DNA of 45,315 nucleotides from Candidatus Woesearchaeota archaeon (lineage in GTDB: Archaea; Nanobdellota; Nanobdellia; Woesearchaeales; BM511), in contig JAHFPP010000003.1 in assembly GCA_023266675.1 (NCBI GenBank), forward strand, positions 1 to 45,315, in the 5' to 3' direction. A program made the position numbers and the translations under genes. Positions 32,699 to 41,495 of this stretch are shown here, piece by piece. The notes under the pieces are model-generated. The model searched no databases and was not told the origin of the DNA. It worked only from the letters and a program-made list of their open reading frames with translations. How positions within the stretch are numbered: position 1 is the first letter of the stretch; each line of letters begins with the position of its first letter.

Positions 32699-33310
32699 AT
32701 GAAATGCATCAAGTGCAATAATGACTCAACTGTGAAGACTGAAGACAAATATTTTTGCAGCAGCTGTTTCTGCGAAGTCATAGAGAAGAGATTTAGAAAA
32801 GAGATAAGACGCCAGGAAATGTTTTCAAGAGATATGAAGAAAAGTTCCGTTGATAAGAATAATAGTGTTGCTGGGAACATAAAAATCCTTATTATTGATG
32901 ACAATTCAGAAAAGGCAGCATTAAACAAATACCTTCTAAAAGAGATAGTCAATGACAGGCGTGTTAAATTTAAAATAAAGAAAATCACATCGTTCAATGC
33001 ATTGCACGAATATGACAAAAACAATGAATTTGATAAGATGGTTATTCCATGGAATATTGACGACGAAGTAAATGGATATATTGCCTACATGCTTGAAAAC
33101 AAGATGATAAGCATGAAAAAAGACAGCAGGATTATTAAGCCGCTAATTGGCGTGACAACAAACGAGATAATCCTTTTCTTAAAAATAAAAAAGTTAAGTT
33201 TCAAGAAAAACAAGGAAAAAGACGACATAGAGATCATGATTGAAAGGCTTGACAACAGGTATCCTGGCACAAAATTCTCAATATTAAAAACAATTAAAAA
33301 AGTAAGTTAA
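32699..33310 (+). CDS. Ncs2/CTU2-like PP-loop-fold protein lacking the ATP motif
   Basis: About 203 residues from ATG 32699, chosen because TATA-like AAATTTAAAC lies 26 bases upstream; an ATG at 32648 is also in frame. The N-terminus has CIKC and CSSC (14 residues between) followed by CEVIEKRFRKEIRR, like the zinc-type start of tRNA 2-thiolation proteins. The centre (KILIIDDNSEKAAL) replaces the SGGxDS ATP loop. The end, IKPLIGVTTNEIILFLKIKKL then NRYPGTKFSILKTIKK, follows the CTU1/CTU2 pattern. Eukaryotic CTU2 is likewise a non-catalytic partner of CTU1. A role in wobble-uridine thiolation is inferred. Confidence 0.65.
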   Translation: MKCIKCNNDSTVKTEDKYFCSSCFCEVIEKRFRKEIRRQEMFSRDMKKSSVDKNNSVAGNIKILIIDDNSEKAALNKYLLKEIVNDRRVKFKIKKITSFNALHEYDKNNEFDKMVIPWNIDDEVNGYIAYMLENKMISMKKDSRIIKPLIGVTTNEIILFLKIKKLSFKKNKEKDDIEIMIERLDNRYPGTKFSILKTIKKVS

Positions 33311-33311
33311 G

Positions 33312-34313
33312 ATGAAGAAAATATTTTTTGCTTTGATAATAATTGGAATATTGGCAATATCTGCGTACGGCTATTATGACCTGATAAATAGCAGTGGCGG
33401 AATGTCCGCACTTGTAATATCTGACTCCAATTCAAATGAGATTAAAAACGTTCATGAAGAAAATAAATTTCCAGAAGTTTATTTTACAACTTATGAAAAC
33501 ATTACGCCAATACTGATTAACCTGATAGAAAACTCAAATGAAATTAAATGCGCATTGTATGAGATAAGCGAACCTGCAATTCTTAAGGCATTCAAAAAAA
33601 AGAACGCAATGATAGCTGTTGAAAACGATAATTACCACGGTGATTTTCATACAGGTAACTCAAGTGGCGAAATGCACAATAAATTCTGCATATTTGACAA
33701 TGAAACAATTATTACAGGCTCAACAAACCTGAACTTTGAAGGTGTCTACAAAAACGACAATAACCTGATTGTGATTCATTCAAGATACATTGCAAAAAAC
33801 TACCTTGATGAGTTTGATGAGATATACAATGATAGATTTGCATCTGGCGAGAAAGTGAAGTATCCTGTTGTTATATTAAACAATGAGACAACAATACAAA
33901 ACTATTTCTGCCCTGAAGACGAGTGCCAAAAACACGTCTTAACTGAGCTTAACAAAGCCAGAAGAAGCATTTACTTTATGACGTTTAGTTTCACTGACTC
34001 AAGAATTGCAAAAATCCTAGTTGAAAAAAACAATGAAAGCATTGATGTTAAGGGAGTTTTTGAAAAACAGAGATGGAACAACCAATATGAAGTTTATAAG
34101 TATCTCAATCAGTCCGGTGTAAAATTAATCCCTGACAATAATAAGTACATCATGCACCATAAAACTTTCATAATCGACAACGAAACAGTAATTACAGGAA
34201 GCTACAACCCGACTGGCTCAGGAAATAAAAACAATGATGAAAACATAATTATAATAAAGGATAAAGAAATCACAAAACAATACTTAAAAGAATTTGAAAG
34301 GTTGATAAATTAA
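33312..34313 (+). CDS. Phospholipase D-like protein, membrane-anchored or secreted
   Basis: This 333-residue protein has an N-terminal hydrophobic helix (residues 4-24) and two HKD motifs: HNKFCIFD (His122, Lys124, Asp129) and HHKTFIID (His282, Lys284, Asp289), each followed by a TGS[TY]N segment. This is the full bilobal active site of the PLD superfamily, which includes nucleases, phospholipases and cardiolipin synthases. The active domain would lie outside the cytoplasm. It starts 1 base after the Ncs2-like gene. The last about 57 bases of the coding region are duplicated 504 bp downstream. Confidence 0.88.
   Translation: MKKIFFALIIIGILAISAYGYYDLINSSGGMSALVISDSNSNEIKNVHEENKFPEVYFTTYENITPILINLIENSNEIKCALYEISEPAILKAFKKKNAMIAVENDNYHGDFHTGNSSGEMHNKFCIFDNETIITGSTNLNFEGVYKNDNNLIVIHSRYIAKNYLDEFDEIYNDRFASGEKVKYPVVILNNETTIQNYFCPEDECQKHVLTELNKARRSIYFMTFSFTDSRIAKILVEKNNESIDVKGVFEKQRWNNQYEVYKYLNQSGVKLIPDNNKYIMHHKTFIIDNETVITGSYNPTGSGNKNNDENIIIIKDKEITKQYLKEFERLIN
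34244..34300 (+). repeat. Direct repeat copy 1: 3' end of the phospholipase D-like gene
   Basis: This segment encodes the C-terminal HNYNK-frame region ending KEITKQYLKEFER. It recurs at 34748-34797 with one 7-base deletion and otherwise the same bases. The copies bracket a single minus-strand gene. Confidence 0.85.
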
Positions 34314-34316
34314 AAA

Positions 34317-34661
34317 TTATTTCTTTTTTTCCAGATAATTCGCAGTTGCTTCAAGTATTGATGAGACCATATGAACAGGATTTTCAAAAGTATATCCCCA
34401 CTGAGAAATATAGTCACCCATAGCATTTTTATAAGGTGCTCTAGCAACAGAGAAGTGATGTGGACTTATTACAGGACACTTTGGTCTTTCAATATCTGCT
34501 CTACTTTTAGTTTTAGGATTTAACAAAAATTTGTAGAAATTATCTATTTCTTCAGGATTAATATAATAAATTAATGCATTACGAGTAACCGGAATTACAG
34601 GATTATTGAAAGGAGTTAATAAGGACAGTATTAATTCTAAATTTTGATTTATCTTTTTCAT
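34317..34661 (-). CDS. Hypothetical protein, 114 residues, inside a duplicated-end segment
   Basis: I do not recognise this protein. It is soluble and opens with a helix (KINQNLELILSLLTPF), then has IPVTRNALIYYINPEEIDNFYKFLL, a central Pro/His-rich part (RPKCPVISPHHFSVARAP) and a C-terminal helix. It is oriented against its neighbours and enclosed by two copies of the phospholipase D-like gene's 3' end, which suggests that the gene arrived as an insertion. Its stop lies 3 bases from that gene's stop (convergent). It shares no obvious sequence with the other orphan small gene at 24693-25004. Confidence 0.6.
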   Translation of the reverse strand: MKKINQNLELILSLLTPFNNPVIPVTRNALIYYINPEEIDNFYKFLLNPKTKSRADIERPKCPVISPHHFSVARAPYKNAMGDYISQWGYTFENPVHMVSSILEATANYLEKKK

Positions 34662-34747
34662 AACATTAAGAAAAGTGGGATTTGTATATAAACTAATGTT
34701 TGATTTAACTATTTAAAAGAAAATATTATAAAATAAACTAATTAACC

Positions 34748-34797
34748 CATAATTATAATAAAGAAATCACAAAACAATACTTAAAAGAATTTGAAAG
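34748..34797 (+). repeat. Direct repeat copy 2: displaced 3' end of the phospholipase D-like gene
   Basis: These 50 bases match 34244-34300 apart from a 7-base deletion near the 5' end. In the copy the frame still reads KEITKQYLKEFERL and runs on to TI and a TGA that overlaps the next gene's ATG as ATGA. This looks like the original end of the upstream gene, once joined to the HAD gene and now separated by about 500 bp. Confidence 0.85.
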
Positions 34798-34806
34798 ACT
34801 GACAAT

Positions 34807-35457
34807 ATGATTAAAGCTGTGTTATATGATTTAGATGGAACATTAATAGATTGCCATAGGTACACTTTCAATGCATACAGAACTGCAATTTTAAGTTTTG
34901 GGATTAAAGTAAGGCAAAAGGAGATAATAAAGAAATGTTTTAACATCCTTGACAAAGACGTTGTGAAGAACTTTAATCTTAAAAGTTTAGAAAGATTCTC
35001 AGATATTTACAGGGAAGAATCCCTAAAAGGATATAAAAAAGCCAAGCTTTTCCCGGATGCAATTAGAACCATAAAGCATCTAAAAAATAGAGGATTAAAG
35101 CTTGGTATAGGAACTTTAAGGGAAAAACAAATTATCACTGATACGCTAAAAAAGACAAAACTTGAAGGATATTTTAATGTGATTGTTACAAACGAAAAAA
35201 AATTAAGCAAAGATAAATTATTTTTTGAAGCAATGAAACAATTAAGCATTTATCCAACAGAAACAATAATAATTGGCGACGCACAAAATGATATTATCGC
35301 GGCAAAAAAATTAGGGATTAAATGCATCTTATTTTACCCAAAAGAAAACAAGAAGTATTATAAATTTGCAGATTTAAAAAAATTAAAGCCTGATATAATT
35401 GTAAGAAATCATAGCGAAATAATCAAGGCGATTGGTAAATTGGAGAGTAAAAAATGA
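34807..35457 (+). CDS. HAD-family hydrolase (phosphoglycolate phosphatase-like)
   Basis: This 216-residue protein shows HAD motif I YDLDGTLID (nucleophile Asp8, acid Asp10), an alpha-helical C1 cap, a motif II-like LGIGTLR, Lys in the KLSKDKLFFEAMK region and motif IV GDAQNDIIAAKKLGIKCI. It dephosphorylates a small phosphorylated metabolite. Its end overlaps the next gene by 4 bases (ATGA), so it is translationally coupled with an adenosine-kinase-like enzyme. This may indicate a nucleoside or sugar phosphate cycle. Its start overlaps the TGA of a relict gene end. Confidence 0.87.
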   Translation: MIKAVLYDLDGTLIDCHRYTFNAYRTAILSFGIKVRQKEIIKKCFNILDKDVVKNFNLKSLERFSDIYREESLKGYKKAKLFPDAIRTIKHLKNRGLKLGIGTLREKQIITDTLKKTKLEGYFNVIVTNEKKLSKDKLFFEAMKQLSIYPTETIIIGDAQNDIIAAKKLGIKCILFYPKENKKYYKFADLKKLKPDIIVRNHSEIIKAIGKLESKK

Positions 35458-36461
35458 AAGAGCACGAATTTGACGTTTTTGGGATTGGAAGCCCGCTTAT
35501 TGACATGTTTTTTGAAACAGAAGACCATCAGTTGGTTGAGTTAAAATTGAAAAAAGGGCAGATGCACCTTATTAACCACGAAGATTTTTCTGAAATGAAG
35601 ACTAAAATTAAAAAGAGCCCTGTAAAGACAAGCATTGCAGGCGACGTTGTTAACACGATGATGGGTGTTGCATCAATGGGAGGGCGCGCAGTTTTTTGCG
35701 GCAAAGTCGGCAAAGATGAATACGCTAATATGTTTGAGGAAGTATTGATTTCTGACAACATAAAGCCTGCGCTTGCAAGATGCAGCACTTATTACACAGG
35801 GCAGGTAATCTCGTTTGTAACTAAAGACGCAGAAAGAACAATGACTGTTCACCTTGGTGCAGCTGTCGGTCTTAAGAAAGAAGAGGCAACGCTTTCAGAC
35901 ATAGCAAGAAGCAAATTCTTTTACACTAGCGCCTACGTTTTTGACTCGCCTGACTTAAAAGAAACAGTAATGCACGCATTAAGCATTGCCAAAGAAAACA
36001 GAGTAAGAATCGCATTTGACTTGGCAGACCCTGGCGCCATAACTCGGCATAAAGATGAGATTGAGCAAGTCATAGAAAACTATGTTGATATACTCTTTGC
36101 AAATGAAACAGAAGCTGAGAGGTTTACTGGTGAAAAAGACCCAAAGGCCGCTCTTATAAAGCTGTCAAAACTTTGCAAGATAGCTGTTGTGAAACTAGGA
36201 GAAAATGGTTCACTCATAAAAAGAGCTGAAGAGTTTATAGAAGTGAAAATTGAAAAAAAGAAAGCAGTAGACTCAACCGGCGCTGGCGACATGTACGCAG
36301 CAGGATTCCTATTTGCACTGACTAAAACCAATGATTTAGAACTGGTGTCCGAAGTCGCATCATACGCGTCAGCAAAAATAGTTCAGCAGTTTGGCGCAAA
36401 ACTAATTGACCCGATAAAAGACGATGTTGAAAAGATTCTTGAAGGGAAAAAGATAGAGTAA
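35454..36461 (+). CDS. PfkB-family kinase, adenosine-kinase-like
   Basis: This 335-residue ribokinase-fold enzyme starts FDVFGIGSPLIDMFFETEDH, a form like adenosine kinases rather than ribokinases. It has AGDVVNTMMGVASMGG (residues 62-77), FANETEAERFTG (215-226) and the catalytic DSTGAGDMYAAGFL (273-286) with Asp279. It phosphorylates a nucleoside or sugar at the expense of ATP. It is coupled by ATGA overlap to the HAD gene. It ends 2 bases before the convergent membrane protein gene's stop. Confidence 0.87.
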   Translation: MKEHEFDVFGIGSPLIDMFFETEDHQLVELKLKKGQMHLINHEDFSEMKTKIKKSPVKTSIAGDVVNTMMGVASMGGRAVFCGKVGKDEYANMFEEVLISDNIKPALARCSTYYTGQVISFVTKDAERTMTVHLGAAVGLKKEEATLSDIARSKFFYTSAYVFDSPDLKETVMHALSIAKENRVRIAFDLADPGAITRHKDEIEQVIENYVDILFANETEAERFTGEKDPKAALIKLSKLCKIAVVKLGENGSLIKRAEEFIEVKIEKKKAVDSTGAGDMYAAGFLFALTKTNDLELVSEVASYASAKIVQQFGAKLIDPIKDDVEKILEGKKIE

Positions 36462-36463
36462 AA

Positions 36464-37123
36464 TTATCTATAGAATTCTTGAACTTTTGCATCTAAATAT
36501 TTTGCTTCATTAATTGGTCGACTTAAAAATCTAGGTGAATTTAATGTCATTCCCATGACTGGTGCAGATATAGCAGATATTGTAGTTGGGAGTATAACTT
36601 GTTGAATAGTCATCATTTGTTGAAATTCTTCTTGACTCAGATTCAAATTTGGTGCAAACAGATATCTTGACAACAAATAGCAAGTTCCAAAGGTCATCGC
36701 AGTTATTTCTGCACCTGCAGTAATTAAATTATCTGGTGCAAATATTCCATATGTTCTCAAACCTAATGTTCCAGAAATTAATTCTTCAATCTGATTTACT
36801 CTTTTATTATGAACACTATTTTTTACCCTTGGTAAAATTTTTCTAATTCCTTTATTGACTTTTGAAAGTTCATTTAACGAATCTTCAATGCTTTGTTTTC
36901 CGCTGACTGCATCATAAAAGACAGGATTTGATTCATAACTTTTTATAAGTTCTTTTTGAACAGAGAAAATATCTATTTGTGGAGGTATTTCGGTTAAAAC
37001 AGAAGAAAATCCTGGCAATGATTCAAATTCTTTTAAAGAAGTTCTTGCTGAATCTACAAGGCGTTTAAGTCTTTCGTTGATTGATTCTGAGCTTCTCAAC
37101 TTATAATATAAAGTTTTTTCCAT
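36464..37123 (-). CDS. Hypothetical membrane protein, 219 residues
   Basis: The N-terminal about 130 residues are soluble and helical (repeated heptad-like segments, for example INERLKRLVDSARTSLKEF). Two hydrophobic segments follow (about 133-158 and 177-197), then a polar tail. No family was recognised. A TATA-like ATTTATAAAT about 25 bases upstream suggests its own promoter. It is downstream of, and on the same strand as, the AbrB-like / 1054-residue / ATP-grasp operon and could be functionally linked, but 126 bases separate them. Confidence 0.55.
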   Translation of the reverse strand: MEKTLYYKLRSSESINERLKRLVDSARTSLKEFESLPGFSSVLTEIPPQIDIFSVQKELIKSYESNPVFYDAVSGKQSIEDSLNELSKVNKGIRKILPRVKNSVHNKRVNQIEELISGTLGLRTYGIFAPDNLITAGAEITAMTFGTCYLLSRYLFAPNLNLSQEEFQQMMTIQQVILPTTISAISAPVMGMTLNSPRFLSRPINEAKYLDAKVQEFYR

Positions 37124-37249
37124 ATTATTTTGAATAAATAATTATTATTTATAAATCTTACTATTATTTTACCACTTTATAGTCGTTATAATTATCAATA
37201 AGAGTTTACAAACTTCAAAATAACGGATAGTGAATATATTTTAAAAAAA

Positions 37250-38170
37250 TTAGTTTGATACACTCGATAAGAATCTTGATAAAATCCCATCGGGTTTTTT
37301 CTTTGGCGACTCATAATTATTTTTTCCATGTCCTGTATCATTTCTTAGACTTATAAGATAATCAACAATCCTATCTGCGTAGTAATTATCTTTGGTCTCC
37401 ATTGGTGTGAAATCAGGATTTCTATTGCATTCCAGCACATAATAATCTCCTTTTCTTGTTATTACAACATCAGTTCCTAAAATTTTTGCAGGATTATTCA
37501 TAATAACTTTTTGTGCTATCTTTTCTGCAACATAACTTCCGGTAAAATTTTTGGTTCCATAGCAAAAACTATGACCTGCAACTTTTCCACCGATAGTTAA
37601 AACCCTGATTGAAGTGACTATATCCAGATATTCCTGAAATATTGCCCAAGAATGCTGATTTTCATTAAAATAATCCCTAACTTCTTGTTCATTTGCAACT
37701 ACTTTAAATCCTCGTTTTTTAGTTCCATCATTTGGCTTAATAATCATAGGGAAAGTTAGATTAGTTGTTATCTCCTCCAAAGTCTGCTCTGATAACCCTG
37801 ATGCAAAAATAGTTTTGGGAGTATATTCTGATGCTCTTAAAACTTGGGATGGAAATTTTGATACTGGATATATTAATGATGCTGATGGGTCAACGACAAC
37901 TTTTCCTCTTGATTCCATTGCAGTTGCAAGCTGATAACTTTCTAATTCCGCACCTCTTGTTCTGCGAATAATAACTATGTCTGAATCCGAGATGTCTCTG
38001 CCTTGATAATTAACCCTTAAATCTCCTGATGCAAAATGATAAGTAATCATTGATGGGTCAAGAACAATTGTATCTAAACCTTTTCTTTCAGCAGATTTCA
38101 ATATCAATGAATCTCCTTTACTTGGTCTTTTATTATCCGTAAGTTTTGTCGAACTTAATACTAACTTCAT
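37250..38170 (-). CDS. RimK-type ATP-grasp ligase
   Basis: This 306-residue protein has a pre-ATP-grasp domain (about 1-110, with SDIVIIRRTRG) and an ATP-grasp domain: FPMIIKPNDGTKKRGFKVV (ATP-binding Lys), AIFQEYL, SIRVLTIGGKVAGHSF, and the metal site VVITRKGDYYVLECNRNPDF, where Glu and Asn would hold Mg. This family joins a carboxylate to an amine with ATP, for example adding glutamate to proteins or modifying peptides. It starts 3 bases after the stop of the 1054-residue gene, with AGGTGG as its ribosome binding site. It may modify that protein; this is inference. A basic, Ser-rich tail ends it. Confidence 0.88.
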   Translation of the reverse strand: MKLVLSSTKLTDNKRPSKGDSLILKSAERKGLDTIVLDPSMITYHFASGDLRVNYQGRDISDSDIVIIRRTRGAELESYQLATAMESRGKVVVDPSASLIYPVSKFPSQVLRASEYTPKTIFASGLSEQTLEEITTNLTFPMIIKPNDGTKKRGFKVVANEQEVRDYFNENQHSWAIFQEYLDIVTSIRVLTIGGKVAGHSFCYGTKNFTGSYVAEKIAQKVIMNNPAKILGTDVVITRKGDYYVLECNRNPDFTPMETKDNYYADRIVDYLISLRNDTGHGKNNYESPKKKPDGILSRFLSSVSN

Positions 38171-38173
38171 TTT

Positions 38174-41100
38174 TTAGCCACCTATTACTTGCTTTGCAAT
38201 TTTTGTAATATAACTCTCTTGTTGTTGAATAACCGGATTTATTGTTGTAGGTAACTGTGGTTTTAGGACATACACTTCTGCATTTACTTCTATTTTGCCA
38301 AGTAATGTTTTTTTAGTTGTTAAACCATCTCCATAAAATGCATTAAAATGTGCAGGTTCAATCTGAACTGACCTAATCTCTTTAGTTGCTTTTCCCTGTG
38401 ATACCATGTTTTCTAATAATGATGACATTGATTGCGGCGTAAATGTTGTTGGGATCATTACATCTTGTTTTGTGTGATTAGCAAAGTTACCAAGATAATC
38501 TACCCATGCATTATTTAAATTCATATTTCCATTTTGATAAAATCTTGTGCAAAGAATTCCTTTATCTGTTAATGCTGTTCTGTTTCTGCCAACATATTTT
38601 CCATCCTCTGTTTTTGCGTAGATGACATTCTTGTTTAAGTCCACTGTCTGAACTACTGACGCCCAACCATTGCATCCACCATAAGTTTTGGATAAGCTCA
38701 GACATGAATCAAAGTATTGCCCCATATGCAATGATTCAATTGGGTCTTGGCTGACATAAAAGAGAGTATCTGCTTTCATTTCCTTTAATGTTCCTGTAAT
38801 GCTACGAGCAGTCTGTATGTGTCCCTTTATCTCTAATTTCAAAGGTTTTGTTTTTTTAGTAAATTTATAGGTTCCTAAGAATTTTTCTACACTATCAAGT
38901 TGCTCTCTTAAACTTCCTTCTTTAAGACTGTTAAGTTCATCTTCCTCAAGTTCAAGCTGTTTTAATCTGTTAAAAATTTGGTCAACTTCTGCATCTATTT
39001 TTTCTTTTGACCTTTGAAGTGAACCTTCATCTGTTGCAAGTTCATAAGTCTGTTTTATTCCTGTCTTGAATGCGTGAATATCTATTCCTTGTTTTTTCAA
39101 TCTCTTCTCAAGTGATTTATTTCCGTCTAATCCAGAGATGGCAGCTCTTGCCCCGTCCGCTCCTTTTTCAAGATATGCTGAAGTTATTAATTTCAATGCT
39201 GGTCGAATTTCAACGCCATAAAGAGTTCCTGAATTTTGAGAATATCCAATAACAATATTACCAACAGAATCCTCTAATGATCTTGGAACTGCTTTACCGT
39301 CAGTCACAACTGAAAAATATTCTTTTCTTGATGAAGCTATAGCATTAAATATGATATCATAACCTGCATCATTATGAATCGCTGCCAATCTTTTTTCTAA
39401 AAATTCAACTGCACCTACTGTCTTCAAGAAACTATGAGTTCTGTTCAATTCAGCAAATGCTTTTACAAACTCTCTTTTTCCTGCTTTATCGCCAAGTTTT
39501 GATACAACGCCACTTACTAATTCATCAGGTGCCTTATTCATCAAGTCTTTTATCAAATCCCTGTTTCTTTGTTTTCCGACATAATTCAAAAATGCTTTTA
39601 ATTGTGTTTCATCTAAAAACTTTTCATATCCTTTTTTAATGTCAGGCAATTTCTGGAAGTCATTTCCTGTGGCTTCAAAATCTCTTTCAAACTGAACAAA
39701 ACTCTTTCCAAGAAACCCATCATATAATTCCAAAGTATGCTGTGCAGATAAATCATTAAACCCAAGATTCATATTAGCGTTTTTTCTCTGCTTATCAGCA
39801 AACTCAATATACTGCCTTGCTCTTGATTCAGTTCTATTAGCCCACTCAACAAATTCGTTTATACCTGCAACTTTTGGAATAGCAAATAGATGAGTTTCTA
39901 TCAATCTTTCATTAATGTTAGAACTTTTACATAGAGAATAAAGTTTTGCTGTCTCATTAAAAGCAGATATTAAGTCAACATCTGAAACACTGCTTGGTAA
40001 ACTTGAATATACAAAAGAGACTGCTCTGCGGTGCATTGCATTATTTGTCAATTCATTAATCGCATTAAGTTGATTAGTGTCAAGGTGACTTCTTAATAGA
40101 CTTCTTTTTCTTTCTGATGGCAAATCAACATATTTATCTGTAAAAGTAGGAATACTAAATAGTTCTTTTCCAAGAGTGGAATAATCTGCTATAAGCATGT
40201 CTAAATCCAAACCAAGCGATTTTTGATATGCTACAACTGTTGGTCTTGATTTTAATGCAAACTCTCTTCCTTTGCTCCATTCAGATTGGAATAACTCGTT
40301 TACATGTCTTAACCAAGCACCACCGACTTCTACCCCTGCTTGTCTGTAAACTTCTTGTATCTCACTAAATAAAGAGGTATTTTCATTCCCTCCATGAGAT
40401 TTTAAATCAATATCATAAATATTAAATTTATCAAATCCAGAGTCTAATCCAAATGCTGAATACTCAGATTTCAAACTTAATAATGAAATATCAAATTTGG
40501 GTCTTGCCAGATTTGAAAAAATATATGTCTCTGGTTCAGAAAAGTTTTTATCATAAAATCTAATCTTTTTTGACTCATTGAGAAAATAGTTTTCAGGCTC
40601 TTTAATTCTTAAACCAGTATATCCTCCAAATTCATCGTATTTTATTTTTCTTGACAATAAAAAAGGGTCATCTTTTTCAACTCTTGGAGAAATCATTGAT
40701 AATCGTGTCATCAAAGGATTTCCGTTCATTCCACTTGTTTGGTCAGGAAATAAAGTTGTTACAGCAGTCGTATAAGCAATAATATCTGTTGCTGGAATAC
40801 TTCCAAGTGTCGTTAAAAAATCTTGTGCAGATGTTGATGCAGATGTCGCTACCCTATGTGATGCATCCAAAAGAGCATCTAATGTGGTTTTCTCGCCTTT
40901 TTGCTGTAACTCTAAAAGTTGCTGTCTAAATCTTTTAAGACCCCCATCATGTTGAACAGCATTATTCGCAAAATTCCAAGATGCATTTATTATATGTGCT
41001 TCATCAGGGTCTGCTTTCCTTTCAGGTTCATCATTAATAATTTTAGAAATATAACTTACTCTTCTTTCATTTTGCCGTGAGTTTATATATATTAAACTTT

Positions 41101-41338
41101 CAAGATTATTTATAATATTTTCATTTTTCTTTATTTTTGAAGATTCTACTTTCTTTGATGCAATCTCCGCCCTAATATTCATTTCTGCCATTTGCTGATA
41201 AATAATTAGGTGAGCAGATTCCATTTCTCTTAAAGCAAGATTAATCCTTGCTGTTAAATTACCTACCTCACTAGCAAGAGGATTATGCTTAACTTCATCC
41301 AAGAATGGTTGTGCATCAATTAACTGATTATAAACCAT
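38174..41338 (-). CDS. Large protein of unknown function, 1054 residues
   Basis: The start chosen is ATG at 41336-41338, overlapping the upstream gene's end (ATGGTTTATAA) and preceded by GAGGTG; a TTG at 41356 is also in frame. There is no signal peptide or membrane helix. The N-terminus (about 1-100) and residues about 800-850 are coiled-coil-like; the middle is helical. The C-terminal domain (about 880-1000) carries a conserved-looking core: YFDSCLSLSKTYGGCNGW, VDLNKNVIYAKTEDGKYVGRNR and GILCTRFYQNGNMN. From memory this resembles the C-terminal module of large uncharacterised bacterial proteins. It is the central gene of an operon with an AbrB-like protein and an ATP-grasp ligase. No function is assigned. 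Confidence 0.85.
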   Translation of the reverse strand: MVYNQLIDAQPFLDEVKHNPLASEVGNLTARINLALREMESAHLIIYQQMAEMNIRAEIASKKVESSKIKKNENIINNLESLIYINSRQNERRVSYISKIINDEPERKADPDEAHIINASWNFANNAVQHDGGLKRFRQQLLELQQKGEKTTLDALLDASHRVATSASTSAQDFLTTLGSIPATDIIAYTTAVTTLFPDQTSGMNGNPLMTRLSMISPRVEKDDPFLLSRKIKYDEFGGYTGLRIKEPENYFLNESKKIRFYDKNFSEPETYIFSNLARPKFDISLLSLKSEYSAFGLDSGFDKFNIYDIDLKSHGGNENTSLFSEIQEVYRQAGVEVGGAWLRHVNELFQSEWSKGREFALKSRPTVVAYQKSLGLDLDMLIADYSTLGKELFSIPTFTDKYVDLPSERKRSLLRSHLDTNQLNAINELTNNAMHRRAVSFVYSSLPSSVSDVDLISAFNETAKLYSLCKSSNINERLIETHLFAIPKVAGINEFVEWANRTESRARQYIEFADKQRKNANMNLGFNDLSAQHTLELYDGFLGKSFVQFERDFEATGNDFQKLPDIKKGYEKFLDETQLKAFLNYVGKQRNRDLIKDLMNKAPDELVSGVVSKLGDKAGKREFVKAFAELNRTHSFLKTVGAVEFLEKRLAAIHNDAGYDIIFNAIASSRKEYFSVVTDGKAVPRSLEDSVGNIVIGYSQNSGTLYGVEIRPALKLITSAYLEKGADGARAAISGLDGNKSLEKRLKKQGIDIHAFKTGIKQTYELATDEGSLQRSKEKIDAEVDQIFNRLKQLELEEDELNSLKEGSLREQLDSVEKFLGTYKFTKKTKPLKLEIKGHIQTARSITGTLKEMKADTLFYVSQDPIESLHMGQYFDSCLSLSKTYGGCNGWASVVQTVDLNKNVIYAKTEDGKYVGRNRTALTDKGILCTRFYQNGNMNLNNAWVDYLGNFANHTKQDVMIPTTFTPQSMSSLLENMVSQGKATKEIRSVQIEPAHFNAFYGDGLTTKKTLLGKIEVNAEVYVLKPQLPTTINPVIQQQESYITKIAKQVIGG

Positions 41339-41486
41339 TGTCAACTGGCACCTCAATTACTTTAATTGTTATCTCAACTATTGTTTTCGGTTTAAGGTCA
41401 TCTCTCAACAATTTAGGTATGACTATTATTGAGTTATCCCCGTGCTTTGCAATTTTCTTTCTTAATATGTATTGTTTTGTTTCCAT
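41328..41486 (-). CDS. Small AbrB/SpoVT-like DNA-binding protein, 52 residues
   Basis: ATG at 41484-41486 (minus) opens METKQYILRKKIAKHGDNSI, followed by IVIPKLLRDDLKPKTIVEITI. This has the AbrB swapped-hairpin pattern (K.G.S..I.IPK......L..G..VE). Its TAA overlaps the start of the 1054-residue gene by 11 bases, so the two are translationally coupled. A 19-bp palindrome lies 10 bases upstream. It is probably the regulator of the operon, binding its own promoter like an antitoxin. The frame is short and was found only by reading the minus strand of this gap. Confidence 0.72.
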   Translation of the reverse strand: METKQYILRKKIAKHGDNSIIVIPKLLRDDLKPKTIVEITIKVIEVPVDNGL

Positions 41487-41495
41487 TGTGATAAA

